From positions 2,974,300 to 3,038,299 of the forward strand of contig NC_014501.1 in NCBI RefSeq assembly GCF_000147335.1: 64,000 nucleotides of DNA. The letters run 5' to 3'. This stretch comes from Gloeothece verrucosa PCC 7822 (GTDB lineage: Bacteria; Cyanobacteriota; Cyanobacteriia; Cyanobacteriales; Microcystaceae). Shown here piece after piece: positions 44,527 to 52,910 of the stretch. Each line of letters starts with the position of its first letter. Within the stretch, counting starts at the first letter, position 1. A model generated the notes under the pieces. That model searched no databases and had not been told where the DNA came from. It worked only from the letters and a program-made list of their open reading frames with translations. The translations under genes and the position numbers were made by a program.

Positions 44527-44696
44527 TGTTTAGTAACAATAGCTTCCACTTGGGCGGTTTGTTTGTCGGTGTCTACTTTAGTAATAGCCCATCGCAGGGG
44601 TTCACCTTGTTTTTGTAATTCGCTTTCAATGGCTTGGCTTAGTTTAATCGGTGTTTCTTTAAGGTCGATTTCGGCGCTAATAAAATGAGTAGTCAT
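44511..44696 (-). CDS. Small conserved hypothetical protein, 61 aa
   Basis: The product starts MTTHFISAEIDLKETPIKLS, continues with an amphipathic helix (QAIESELQKQGEPLRWAITK), and ends in a strand (TAQVEAIVTK). It is a compact alpha/beta protein. The last residues (QMTNN) and the stop are encoded by the start of the heptamer repeat tract, suggesting the original 3' end was altered. It is in line with the DUF3326 gene and likely cotranscribed. Confidence 0.65.
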   Translation of the reverse strand: MTTHFISAEIDLKETPIKLSQAIESELQKQGEPLRWAITKVDTDKQTAQVEAIVTKQMTNN

Positions 44697-44730
44697 GATT
44701 CTAGTGTGATTGGTAACTTAGTCTAGTCTA

Positions 44731-45174
44731 TCAAGCTCGAGGATGACTTAAGACAAAAGAATGACCCGGATCAACTAAAAAGCGTTGACGTACCGCTTCT
44801 CGTCCCAACAACATCCGAAACCCCATCACATCTCGATTGGTTAGGGTTAATTCAATTGGCCACTGTTTTTCCCCTAATTTTACCCGTGTTTGAATCACAG
44901 GACGTAATTGAGCAACTCCTCCTGAATTACGAACTAAGCGCCATTCTAATACCTGTGCTTGTGCGATGACGGTATGATGAGTATCTCGCTGATAAGGATG
45001 CACGGAAAAACTGATCATTGGCTTTCCTTCGTCTTGAAATTGCTCTATATGAAAAGCGTGAAGGGCAGATGAACGAGCGCCTGTGTCTATTTTGGCTTTC
45101 ATTTGTTTAATTTGTAATTCTGGTAAATCTAACCATTCTCGCCAACCAATGACGAGTAACTCCTGTTTTTTCAT
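44731..45174 (-). CDS. Retropepsin-like aspartic endopeptidase (RimB/ATP-dependent zinc protease family)
   Basis: A 147-residue protein. LLVIGWREWLDLPELQIKQM leads to AKIDTGARSSALHA, which carries the Asp-Thr-Gly aspartic protease triad. GEKQWPIELTLTNRDVMGFR and MLLGREAVRQRFLVDPG complete the PF05618-type domain. In some bacteria a homologue (RimB) works with the ATP-grasp ligase RimK on protein tails. Here the gene is divergent from a CphA2-type ATP-grasp synthetase, 188 bases apart, a suggestive pairing. Any link to cyanophycin is inference. Confidence 0.88.
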   Translation of the reverse strand: MKKQELLVIGWREWLDLPELQIKQMKAKIDTGARSSALHAFHIEQFQDEGKPMISFSVHPYQRDTHHTVIAQAQVLEWRLVRNSGGVAQLRPVIQTRVKLGEKQWPIELTLTNRDVMGFRMLLGREAVRQRFLVDPGHSFVLSHPRA

Positions 45175-45362
45175 AGCAATATTATATCAATTGGCAGAGG
45201 TACATTTATCGTTTTAGGCAGAAGTCAGGCCGTAAATCTGTGTATTACACTCAAATGGCGTTGGTCGGTGGTCATTATTGAAATGTTAGATAGGCAATAA
45301 TCCCCGGCTTCTAGTATTGATTGTCACTATTGCTCCTTCGAACGTATATTAAGGATTAAACC

Positions 45363-47246
45363 ATGAGTAAAACTGACTTCGATCCCTTTTATTTGACTCA
45401 TTTTAAATATTTTTCAGGCCCTAACCCTTATCTCAATACTGGTGCGATCGTTTTTGATTTTACAATTTCTAGTCGAGTTGATCCTTTACCCCTAGAAGAT
45501 TATCAAGCAGAAATTAGTGATAAATTTCCCCAAATTCGGCAATACCCTCTGACGACTTATACAGAACTGTTTGCTCAAACTGTGGTACAAGTTAATCAAC
45601 TTGAGATGGACCTACATCTAGATCGCTACAGCATTAAAGATGAGCGTATTGCTGTACAATCTCTCGATTATCCTACCAGTATTGAAGTGGTTGATTTAGT
45701 TTGGGACTGGTGGGAAGCGATCACTTTAGATAAAAATTTTGACTATAAGTCGCGGCTCAAAAAAGCTCAAGAGACTTTCCGCTTTTCGGCTTATGGTGGG
45801 CCTAGCAGTTATGCTATCCTCAGAAGCGCCTATAAACGCGGCATTCCTACCTTTTATCTCCCTGAAGAAAAGTTGATCCAGTATGGCTATGGAATGTATC
45901 AAGTGCGAGGAGTCAGTACCACCTTTAACTGTGATAGCCATGTTGATCTAGACTTTACTACCGTTAAAGATGATTGTAAGGGCTTTTTAGCTAATTGCGG
46001 TTTTCCGGTTCCTCGGGGTTATGTGGTTTATTCTTTTAAAGAAGCTTTGACCAGTGCAGATGAACTCGGTTATCCGGTGGTCATTAAACCCGTCATTGGA
46101 CATAAAGGTATTGGGGTTACCGCTAATATTCACAATGATAGAGAGTTAGAATTTGCTTATGATCGCGCGGTGGAAGCTTCTCCCCGCCAACGAGAACACA
46201 TTATCGTTGAAAAATATATTCCGGGAGCGGATTTTCGCTTATTATGTGTCGGGGGTAAGTTTGTGGCGGCTGTGGAACGTCGTCCGGCTTATGTGATTGG
46301 AGATGGACGTTCTACCATAGAAGAGTTAATACAAGATGAAAATGAAATTCCCGCACGTCAAGATACTCCTACTTCTGCCCTTAGTCCGATTTTGATTGAT
46401 AATGCGCTCTCAAACTATTTGGATCAGCAGGGATTGAGTTTAGATAGTGTCCTTGAGCGCGATCGCCGAGTGTATTTACGGAAAGTGGCTAATATTTCTG
46501 CGGGGGGTATTAGTATTGATGTGACTCCCACTGTTCACCCTGATAATATTATTTTGGCTGAGGAGATTGCTCAATATTTTCACATTGTCTGTTTTGGGAT
46601 TGATGTGATTAGTACAGATTTATCTCGCTCTTGGAAAGAGGGGGAATTTGGCATTATTGAAATTAATGCCGCGCCGGGGATATTGATGCACCTAAAACCG
46701 GCTATTGGTGAGAGTATTGATGTTCCGGGTAAAATTTTAGATCATTTATTTCCCTCTCATCGCCCGTCGCGTTTACCCATTATTACCTTTAATCATTTAC
46801 CGAAACAATCTTTACTATATCTGGTTGATTTAGTTTTACGTTATTATCCTGACTGGACAATAGGAGTGATCTGTCGGGATGGAATGTGGATTAATTATAG
46901 TCCTAAACCCCTGCCTAAAGACTATAATACAGCAGTTCTCACCTTGCTTCGTCATCCTAAACTCAATTTATTAATTGCTGAGTATTCTCAAGAGATTTTT
47001 GAAACCGAGGGGATGATGTATGAAGGCAGTGACATGATTATTTTAGATGATCCCACTGAAACCGAAAGTATTTTGGCTAGAGATTTGCGTTCAGGTGGAA
47101 TATTGCTGGTTAAAACCGGAAATCAGGTGGTAATACAAAGGCAAGAAGAACACGAATACTATCAATTAGGCGAAACTGACTCTTTTAGCGATCTGTATCT
47201 CGCACAACTATTACACTTAATCGGTCGGAATATAATAACTAGCTAA
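45363..47246 (+). CDS. cphA2: CphA2-type cyanophycin synthetase (ATP-grasp, no functional Mur-ligase P-loop)
   Basis: A 627-residue protein, against about 870-900 for CphA1. The N-terminal region has YFSGPNPYLNTGAIVFDF and GPSSYAILRSAYKRGIP, then LIQYGYGMYQVRGVSTTFNC as in cyanophycin synthetases. The ATP-grasp domain (about 205-460) has FPVPRGYVVYS, YPVVIKPVIGHKGIGVT and IIEINAAPGILMHLKPAIGE. Where CphA1 has the GTNGKTTT P-loop, this protein has FNHLPKQSL, and the Mur-like part is only about 150 residues. This matches CphA2, which joins beta-aspartyl-arginine dipeptides into cyanophycin. It ends 8 bases from a convergent hydrolase gene. Confidence 0.82.
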   Translation: MSKTDFDPFYLTHFKYFSGPNPYLNTGAIVFDFTISSRVDPLPLEDYQAEISDKFPQIRQYPLTTYTELFAQTVVQVNQLEMDLHLDRYSIKDERIAVQSLDYPTSIEVVDLVWDWWEAITLDKNFDYKSRLKKAQETFRFSAYGGPSSYAILRSAYKRGIPTFYLPEEKLIQYGYGMYQVRGVSTTFNCDSHVDLDFTTVKDDCKGFLANCGFPVPRGYVVYSFKEALTSADELGYPVVIKPVIGHKGIGVTANIHNDRELEFAYDRAVEASPRQREHIIVEKYIPGADFRLLCVGGKFVAAVERRPAYVIGDGRSTIEELIQDENEIPARQDTPTSALSPILIDNALSNYLDQQGLSLDSVLERDRRVYLRKVANISAGGISIDVTPTVHPDNIILAEEIAQYFHIVCFGIDVISTDLSRSWKEGEFGIIEINAAPGILMHLKPAIGESIDVPGKILDHLFPSHRPSRLPIITFNHLPKQSLLYLVDLVLRYYPDWTIGVICRDGMWINYSPKPLPKDYNTAVLTLLRHPKLNLLIAEYSQEIFETEGMMYEGSDMIILDDPTETESILARDLRSGGILLVKTGNQVVIQRQEEHEYYQLGETDSFSDLYLAQLLHLIGRNIITS

Positions 47247-47254
47247 GTTACTGA

Positions 47255-48220
47255 TTATTCATTTCTAACCAATAAAAGTTGAATGGCTTCTAAAATAATC
47301 TCAGGTTGATCTATCCAAATAAAATGACTACTTTTAGAAGCCTCTAACTGCTGACAATTACTCGATAATTTCAATAATTTATTGTGCATTTTATCTCGAA
47401 ACTTATTAACCGTTCTAATGGGCATATAAAAATTAAAAATAGAAGGGTTAAAAAAAGTTTTTGATTTAACACTTACAATGGGCAAATTTCCTAAATCCTT
47501 AACCGCACTTACCTGCTTTGCGCTCTCTTCTAAATTCCCCATTTCTCGCCCCATCGTTAACCAATGCTTAGGACGGTAAAAAAAATGTTTGACTCTTCGG
47601 GTCACCTGAATCGGAAATTTTTTTAGTTCTGGCTTAATTAACTCAAAGACTTTCAGATTTCCCAGTAATCTAATTAACCCTAATATCGCTCCCAAAATTG
47701 AAAAAATAAATCCCGATAAAAAAAAATATTTAAGAAATCTGAGAGCCAAAGGCATTTTTAACATTTCTTGTTCATGGAGTCCATCACCTAAAACTAACCC
47801 TAGAACTTTTTCGGGAAAATAATGAGCATAAAGACGGACATTATAACTGCCAAAAGAATCTCCAACTAAAATATAAGGCGGCTGTATATTGGCTTTTTCT
47901 AGTAATATATTTAGTTCTTTAACTATTTCTTCACTACAACGTTTTTTCGGGCTGATATCACTCCATCCATATCCCGCCCGATCATAAATACAAACCCTAG
48001 TAATTTCAGCTATTTTGTCAATTAAAAAATAACCATCCAGTCCGCCTAAACTGTGGTCAATGATCACCGTCGGAGTTCCCTGGCCTTGGCAATACAAATG
48101 CAAGCGATATCCTCCCACATCTATCAGTTGTCCTGGAGGTTGTTCTATTCGGTTTTCTAATAGACTAGCTAACCCATGATAAATTGTTGTTATTATTAAA
48201 AATAACCATTTAATTGTCAT
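47255..48220 (-). CDS. Alpha/beta-hydrolase fold protein
   Basis: A 321-residue hydrolase. GTPTVIIDHSLGGLDGY provides the oxyanion region, ICIYDRAGYGWSD-type sequence follows, and VGDSFGSYNVRLYAHYFPEK carries the nucleophile Ser122. A C-terminal His in SSHFIWIDQPEII is the likely triad member. A short hydrophobic N-terminus and a hydrophobic stretch at about 165-190 suggest membrane association. It begins 2 bases after the PAP2-like gene and is the last gene of a crtE-PAP2-hydrolase operon. The substrate is unknown. Confidence 0.88.
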   Translation of the reverse strand: MTIKWLFLIITTIYHGLASLLENRIEQPPGQLIDVGGYRLHLYCQGQGTPTVIIDHSLGGLDGYFLIDKIAEITRVCIYDRAGYGWSDISPKKRCSEEIVKELNILLEKANIQPPYILVGDSFGSYNVRLYAHYFPEKVLGLVLGDGLHEQEMLKMPLALRFLKYFFLSGFIFSILGAILGLIRLLGNLKVFELIKPELKKFPIQVTRRVKHFFYRPKHWLTMGREMGNLEESAKQVSAVKDLGNLPIVSVKSKTFFNPSIFNFYMPIRTVNKFRDKMHNKLLKLSSNCQQLEASKSSHFIWIDQPEIILEAIQLLLVRNE

Positions 48221-48222
48221 TT

Positions 48223-48678
48223 TTAAAAAGTCGGTAAAGCCATCAAGGTAATTCCTATTCCTAAAATTAAACCCACTAATACTTGGAAGGGAGTATGTCC
48301 TAGTAATTCCTTAAGTCTTTCCTCATTAAAGTTATGACCATCCTGAAAAAACTCATCTATAATTTGATTTAAAATTCGCGCCTGTTTGCCTGCCGCTTGA
48401 CGAACACCAGCAGCATCATACATAACAATCACCGCGAATAAACTAGCGATAGCAAAATCCGGAGATGCCCATCCGACGGTTAATCCAACCCCTGTTGCTA
48501 ATGATCCTACTAAGGCAGAATGGGCGCTAGGCATTCCCCCTGTGGTAAAAAGAAAGCGAAGATTAACTTTGCCATCACGGATTAATTCAATAATAACCTT
48601 TAGCCCTTGGGCTGTTAAGCAGGCTAGAATTGAAACGAGTAAAACCCGATTCTCAAATATTTGCTGAAACTCCTGCAT
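48223..48678 (-). CDS. Divergent PAP2-family membrane protein (DUF212)
   Basis: A 151-residue membrane protein. ACLTAQGLKVIIELI, FLFTTGGMPSAHSALVGSLA and LFAVIVMYDAAGVRQAAGKQ, then LLGHTPFQVLVGLILGIGIT, are the signatures of the acid phosphatase/vanadium haloperoxidase-related DUF212 family. It may act on a polyprenyl or lipid phosphate, and its position 20 bases after the prenyl diphosphate synthase gene supports that idea. Confidence 0.92.
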   Translation of the reverse strand: MQEFQQIFENRVLLVSILACLTAQGLKVIIELIRDGKVNLRFLFTTGGMPSAHSALVGSLATGVGLTVGWASPDFAIASLFAVIVMYDAAGVRQAAGKQARILNQIIDEFFQDGHNFNEERLKELLGHTPFQVLVGLILGIGITLMALPTF

Positions 48679-48698
48679 AGTAGATGTGTTCTGGCGTT

Positions 48699-49622
48699 TT
48701 AGTGGGTACGGCTGACAATAAATTGAGCGATCGCTCTTATTGGTTCGGCTTTTTCACCGTAAAGGACTAATTGTGCAATGGCTTCATCCACTAATTTCTG
48801 CGCTTGAGCTTTTGATTCTTCTATGCCCCACAGACTCGGATAAGTTGCTTTTTGTGCCTGCACATCTTTACCTATGCTTTTGCCCAATTCTTCTTGAGTG
48901 GAGGTGATATCTAAGATATCATCGATGATTTGGAAAGCTAGACCTATATTTTGAGCATAGCGGCTTAGCCTTCTTTGATCCTCACTGGTGGCACCGGCTA
49001 AAATAGCTCCTGACAAGACGGAAGTTTCTAATAAGGCACCGGTTTTGTGGGTATGGATAAAAGTGAGAGTCTCTGCGGTAATATCCAACTTCCCTTCTGA
49101 TTCTAAATCAAGTACCTGACCTCCCACTAATCCGGCAGCCCCAACGGTGCGCCCTAAACGAGCAATGACTTGTAAAACTTGATTGGGGGGAACATTTCGG
49201 GTTTGGGTAGCCACAAATTCAAATGCGTAGGATAATAAACCATCACCGGCTAAGATGGCGATATCTTCACCATAAACTTTATGATTGGTTAATTTACCCC
49301 GCCGATAGTCATCATTATCCATAGCTGGCAGATCATCATGGATCAATGACATAGTATGAATCATTTCTAGAGCGCAAGCGGTAGGCATCGCCATCTCGAT
49401 TGTACCGCCCATCAGTTCACAGGTGGCTAAACAAAGAATTGGGCGTAGTCGCTTTCCTCCTGCCAGTAAGGAGTAGCGCATGGCTTCATAAATTTTTTCG
49501 GGTTTAGTGATCGGGAGAGAACCTTCCAATGCTTGGTCGACCAAGTCTTTTTGTTGTTTAAGATAGGCTTTTAGATCAAAGCAGGTTCTCTCTTGAGCAA
49601 TTTTTTCATCTGTTGTGACCAT
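48699..49622 (-). CDS. crtE: Geranylgeranyl/farnesyl diphosphate synthase
   Basis: A 307-residue trans-prenyl diphosphate synthase that builds GGPP for carotenoids, chlorophyll phytol and quinones. [19 protein letters not shown], the first Asp-rich motif [10 protein letters not shown] (96-105), and the second [11 protein letters not shown] (about 235-245) are all present. [19 protein letters not shown] and [16 protein letters not shown] segments agree with the short-chain bacterial/plastid type. It heads the operon with the PAP2-like and hydrolase genes. Confidence 0.95.
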   Translation of the reverse strand: MVTTDEKIAQERTCFDLKAYLKQQKDLVDQALEGSLPITKPEKIYEAMRYSLLAGGKRLRPILCLATCELMGGTIEMAMPTACALEMIHTMSLIHDDLPAMDNDDYRRGKLTNHKVYGEDIAILAGDGLLSYAFEFVATQTRNVPPNQVLQVIARLGRTVGAAGLVGGQVLDLESEGKLDITAETLTFIHTHKTGALLETSVLSGAILAGATSEDQRRLSRYAQNIGLAFQIIDDILDITSTQEELGKSIGKDVQAQKATYPSLWGIEESKAQAQKLVDEAIAQLVLYGEKAEPIRAIAQFIVSRTH

Positions 49623-49731
49623 GTTTCTTACCTTGAACCAGCCAATTGCTCTATTTATTTTACAGGTATAGGGACAGTTGTTTATCCTAAGCCTCGAGAA
49701 GAGTTTTAAGAACGGAAAATCCTGACTGTGC

Positions 49732-49965
49732 TTATGGGTTTGTGGCGTTGTTTTTAGCCTGCATTAAGCTTTCGCGTACAAGTTTAGGCCAGATGAGCAA
49801 AAAATAAACCCACCACAGCACAATTGGGATGGCAACTAACAGAGTTAGCCAGATGATTTTAAATATCAGCCAAGAACCTCCTACAATTAAGATTCCTGTG
49901 AGCAAGATCGACCAAGGCTGACACCACCAGGGTTTATAGTTCCAAGGATTAACAAATTGTGACAT
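49732..49965 (-). CDS. Small membrane protein, 77 aa
   Basis: After a polar Trp-rich start ([13 protein letters not shown]), two hydrophobic segments follow ([20 protein letters not shown] and [20 protein letters not shown]), ending in [13 protein letters not shown]. This is a conserved layout of a small two-helix membrane protein in cyanobacteria; its function is unknown. It lies 110 bases upstream of crtE on the same strand. Confidence 0.7.
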   Translation of the reverse strand: MSQFVNPWNYKPWWCQPWSILLTGILIVGGSWLIFKIIWLTLLVAIPIVLWWVYFLLIWPKLVRESLMQAKNNATNP

Positions 49966-50110
49966 TTTTTTATTTTAGCAACTTTTAGTCGTTTGCTCAA
50001 CTCTTGGCTCTGTTATGGTAAGGCTCAAGTGCCAGGTCTAGCTAGGTAATACCCCTGAATTATTGGTAAAATAATGGTAGATTCCCCTAGACTAGGAGGA
50101 ACATCTGAGC

Positions 50111-50554
50111 ATGAAAAGAACACTAGGACTACTCGCCACTGCCGCTTTACTTTGGGTAGGGATAGAATTAGCCACACAAGCTTATCCCATGCGTACTCAT
50201 CAAAGAGGAAACTCTTCTTATGGCGTGGATTATTATAGACCATCTAACGACTATCCGAGGGGTGACGACTCTTACTATTATCAGCAAAGAGGGGTAATCA
50301 TCCAGAGAAGAGGAGGTTATGATAATTGCTATCATTGCTCAATTCCTTCTCAGGGTTATAACGGTTATTATCGATCTCCTCGACCTTATAATACGGCACC
50401 TTTCTACTACCCCGATTCGCCTTATAGTTTTTACAATCGTTATAACGGTTATAGCGGCTATCATGGCTCTCCTGGACCTTATAACAATAGGGCACCTATC
50501 TACTCTCCGGGTTCGCCTTATAGGGGTTATAATCCTTACAATTACGGCTATTAG
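50111..50554 (+). CDS. Secreted Tyr/Gly/Pro-rich hypothetical protein
   Basis: The 147-residue product has a signal peptide (MKRTLGLLATAALLWVGIEL, TQA cleavage-like site). The mature region is low complexity, rich in Tyr, Gly, Pro, Asn and Ser, with repeats such as GYNGYYRSPRPYN and GYSGYHGSPGPYNN. A CYHC pair sits near residue 75. It may be a surface or envelope protein. A GGAGGAAC leader lies just before the start. No family was recognised. Confidence 0.7.
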   Translation: MKRTLGLLATAALLWVGIELATQAYPMRTHQRGNSSYGVDYYRPSNDYPRGDDSYYYQQRGVIIQRRGGYDNCYHCSIPSQGYNGYYRSPRPYNTAPFYYPDSPYSFYNRYNGYSGYHGSPGPYNNRAPIYSPGSPYRGYNPYNYGY

Positions 50555-50619
50555 GCATAGGCAGAATAAAATCCTTAATAAGACTTGAGCATCCCGTTTT
50601 TATAGGGCTATAGGCTAAG

Positions 50620-52038
50620 ATGAGGGTAACTCATCCGCTTTATCAGCTTATGGATCAAACGCCTCAAGGAATTCCTAATTTACCCGATCTTACTCATCCT
50701 CAAGAATTAATTAATTTAGGTCAACATTTTTTTATTCCCTTATTAATTTTAATAGTTTTAATCGGGGGGTTAGGGCTAGTTTTGGCTGTCTTTAGTTGGG
50801 GTTTAAACCGCCCAAACTCTAAAGGGACAAGCTTTCTTCGTGAATGGGAAGTTGCCTATTCTTCTCTGTTGCAGAAAGTTCAACAGAGTATTTTATTGTT
50901 AATTTTAATTGTCATTGGTTTTTTCTTCTGTTCAACTTTAGCGAATCGTTATCATTACTGGGAACAGAGTAAAATCGCTTCTTTAGCGGCTAGTGTAGCG
51001 GGAGAAAGATTAGAACAAACTGCCCCTAGAGTGCGCTACGTAGTAGAAGAACCTTACAAGTATTACACTCAAGTAGACGGGAAAGTTGTTCAAGTTCAGG
51101 AAACTCGAAAAGTTGATCGTTTTTTAGCTCTCAATCGCTCAGATATTCAGGTTAATATTAACCAGACTCAAAATTTACAAACCCAAGGGAATAATTATAA
51201 AGTAGACTTTAAAGGAGTCTATGAAGTGACTAATTCTCTGCCAGAATATAAAGAATTATTTTTTGAAATTTCTCCGCCTTATGGCTATACACTTTTAAAA
51301 AATTTTCGAGTAGAACGAGAGGGAAATAAACTGAATCCGGTTACGCCTAATCAGTATAGTTTTCCCATCAGTTTAGATCCCAATCAAACGAGTATTTTTC
51401 AAGTGACTTATCAAGTTCAAGGCGCACCGCGTTGGGTTTACAATGCCGGGGGAGATTTATTGTCTAATTTTCGCTTGATAGTTACGGCAAATTTTCCTAA
51501 AGCTGATTTTGCAAGCGGCATTGTTCCTTCTGAAATTAAAACTGAGGGTCAAGGAACAGTTTTTACTTGGATTTTTGAGGAAAATGTCTCTGTTGCTAAT
51601 CCTTTTGGGGTGTTTACTGCCACAGAATCCATTAAAAATACTGGGGTTATTCCTCGGTTATTAATGTTAGCCCCTGGAATATTTTTGTGGTGGATTTTGT
51701 TGTTATATTTTTCTTTGCCGCTAAAAGAACGAGATTTAGCTATCATAGCGGCTCTATTTTTTGCGGGTTTACTGGCACTAACTTATCTTAGCCGCCTTAT
51801 AGAAGTAAAATTAGCTCTTGCAGGAATTTCTTTGATCTGGTTAATTTTAGTTTGGGGGTTAGGTACCAATATAAGAACGTCTTTAGCGGCGGTTATCTGT
51901 ACCATTTCGGGGGCGATTTTACCGGTTTTAGGATTATTAATTCCCTACAGTGGACTAACCTTAAGTTTAGCGGGGTTGTTGTCGGTAATTTGGTTAACGG
52001 TTAAAAATTGGTATTCGATTCGTTTTTTAAGCTCCTAG
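50620..52038 (+). CDS. Membrane-anchored hypothetical protein, 472 aa
   Basis: Two N-terminal membrane helices (about residues 33-54 and 85-105) bracket a short loop. A large extracytoplasmic beta-rich domain spans about 110-335 (YVVEEPYKYYTQVDGKVVQV, FFEISPPYGYTLLKNFRVER). About five hydrophobic helices end the protein (about 345-470). The layout suggests a membrane protein with an exposed beta-sandwich domain. No named family was recognised. An in-frame ATG at 50650 is an alternative start. Confidence 0.75.
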   Translation: MRVTHPLYQLMDQTPQGIPNLPDLTHPQELINLGQHFFIPLLILIVLIGGLGLVLAVFSWGLNRPNSKGTSFLREWEVAYSSLLQKVQQSILLLILIVIGFFFCSTLANRYHYWEQSKIASLAASVAGERLEQTAPRVRYVVEEPYKYYTQVDGKVVQVQETRKVDRFLALNRSDIQVNINQTQNLQTQGNNYKVDFKGVYEVTNSLPEYKELFFEISPPYGYTLLKNFRVEREGNKLNPVTPNQYSFPISLDPNQTSIFQVTYQVQGAPRWVYNAGGDLLSNFRLIVTANFPKADFASGIVPSEIKTEGQGTVFTWIFEENVSVANPFGVFTATESIKNTGVIPRLLMLAPGIFLWWILLLYFSLPLKERDLAIIAALFFAGLLALTYLSRLIEVKLALAGISLIWLILVWGLGTNIRTSLAAVICTISGAILPVLGLLIPYSGLTLSLAGLLSVIWLTVKNWYSIRFLSS

Positions 52039-52090
52039 TGGCGTGATATAGCTAATTTGCTGTATTAAGTTAGGTCTGACCTCTCCCCAA

Positions 52091-52113
52091 CCCCTCTCCT
52101 ACAAGGAGAGGGG
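52091..52113 (+). repeat. Palindrome CCCCTCTCCT-ACA-AGGAGAGGGG
   Basis: A perfect 10-base stem with a 3-base loop lies 53 bases past the preceding stop, with CCCCAACC-like sequence in front, as in the related palindrome at 23517-23536. Confidence 0.85.
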
Positions 52114-52305
52114 ATAAACATTTATTGCACAATAAACACAAATATGATCAGTGACCTCCCCCTCGTCAATACTGGTGAGCTTGTGTTAGATTGGAACAGA
52201 AGTAGTAATAAAGTAATAAGACTGTAGTATAGGTTCTGTATGCCCAACTGGTGCGCCGACTTGTAGTCTGAGCGTATACCGTCATAGTGCTTTAACTATT
52301 TCACT

Positions 52306-52378
52306 GTTTGATTAACTCAGTTGGAAGAGTAACCGCCTGACACGCGGCTTGTCACAGGTTCGAATCCTGTATCAAACC
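52306..52378 (+). tRNA. trnV-GAC: tRNA-Val (anticodon GAC)
   Basis: Acceptor GTTTGAT/ATCAAAC pairs over 7 bases. The D-stem is ACTC/GAGT, and the anticodon stem ACCGC/GCGGC (one outer mismatch) carries loop CTGACAC with anticodon GAC. The T-arm ACAGG-TTCGAAT-CCTGT is perfect. The AT-rich acceptor stem is unusual for a housekeeping tRNA. CCA is not encoded (CCC follows). Another tRNA-like unit starts 3 bases later. Confidence 0.85.
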
Positions 52379-52380
52379 CC

Positions 52381-52457
52381 CGGAAGTTAGCTCATTTGGT
52401 TAGAGCAATCGGTGTATCGCCGATTGGTAGTAGGTTCGATTCCTATACTTTCAACCA
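52381..52457 (+). tRNA. tRNA-like sequence, anticodon UAU (Ile) with abnormal anticodon loop
   Basis: Acceptor CGGAAGT/ACTTTCA pairs with one terminal mismatch and one G-T pair. The D-stem GCTC/GAGC, anticodon stem ATCGG/CCGAT and T-arm GTAGG-TTCGATT-CCTAT are all present, and CCA is encoded (ends ACCA). The loop TGTATCG puts TAT at 34-36 but has G instead of the nearly universal U at position 33. It is either a degenerate tRNA or an atypical member of a tRNA array. Confidence 0.6.
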
Positions 52458-52499
52458 GCAACCTCGTCCAGGTTAAAGGACACCTTGTTAGGGACAAGG
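52457..52499 (+). pseudogene. 5' half of a tRNA-like structure (anticodon AGG)
   Basis: Directly after the previous unit, AGCAACC + TC + D-stem GTCC/GGAC with an AGGTTAAA loop + A + anticodon stem CCTTG/CAAGG with loop TTAGGGA has exact tRNA spacing for positions 1-43. No T-arm or acceptor 3' strand follows at the right distance. A GGTTACT about 60 bases on could pair with the acceptor with one mismatch. It is probably a broken or interrupted tRNA. Confidence 0.4.
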
Positions 52500-52910
52500 C
52501 AACTTCGCAACAACGTAGTTTTTAGTGGGTGACAAACCCATTAGATTAGTATCGGTTACTCTGTAGTACAGATGTTTGATCCCTGTGAAGGAGCCAGAGC
52601 AAAAGCCATTTTCCCTAACTTGAGTATGTCCCTTCGTTTTCCTAATCCCTTTCTCTAGGGAGATTGTGGTATTGGCAAAGCGAACGGCGTATTTGAGTGC
52701 TGTTTGCTTTTTCAAGGAAGCCTTTGGCTAACTAGAGGAAAATTTCAGCCCTCTTAATCCAGTTTTGGAGAAACTTTTGCCCGCACCTGAACAGTTAAAC
52801 ATCTGTATGGTCAGAGTAAAAAAAGTTGTGTATTATATGTAGTATATTGAAATATGCTTCGGCTAGAGGTTACCAACTCCAGCTAGTCGTTAAAGCTATC
52901 AAACAAACAA

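Larger units (their letters stand above)
52039..52910. other. Long intergenic region with tandem tRNA-like sequences
   Basis: These 872 bases contain a C/T-G/A palindrome (52091-52113), then a tRNA-Val, a tRNA-Ile-like sequence and a third 5'-half tRNA-like structure, packed head to tail. The remainder up to 52910 has no supported gene; a 75-codon leftward frame at 52488-52715 overlaps the tRNA-like unit and is not called. Confidence 0.65.

Noticed and set aside
52488..52715. 75-codon leftward frame in the tRNA-like region
   Set aside because: It overlaps the third tRNA-like unit and has no recognisable family or ribosome-binding site.
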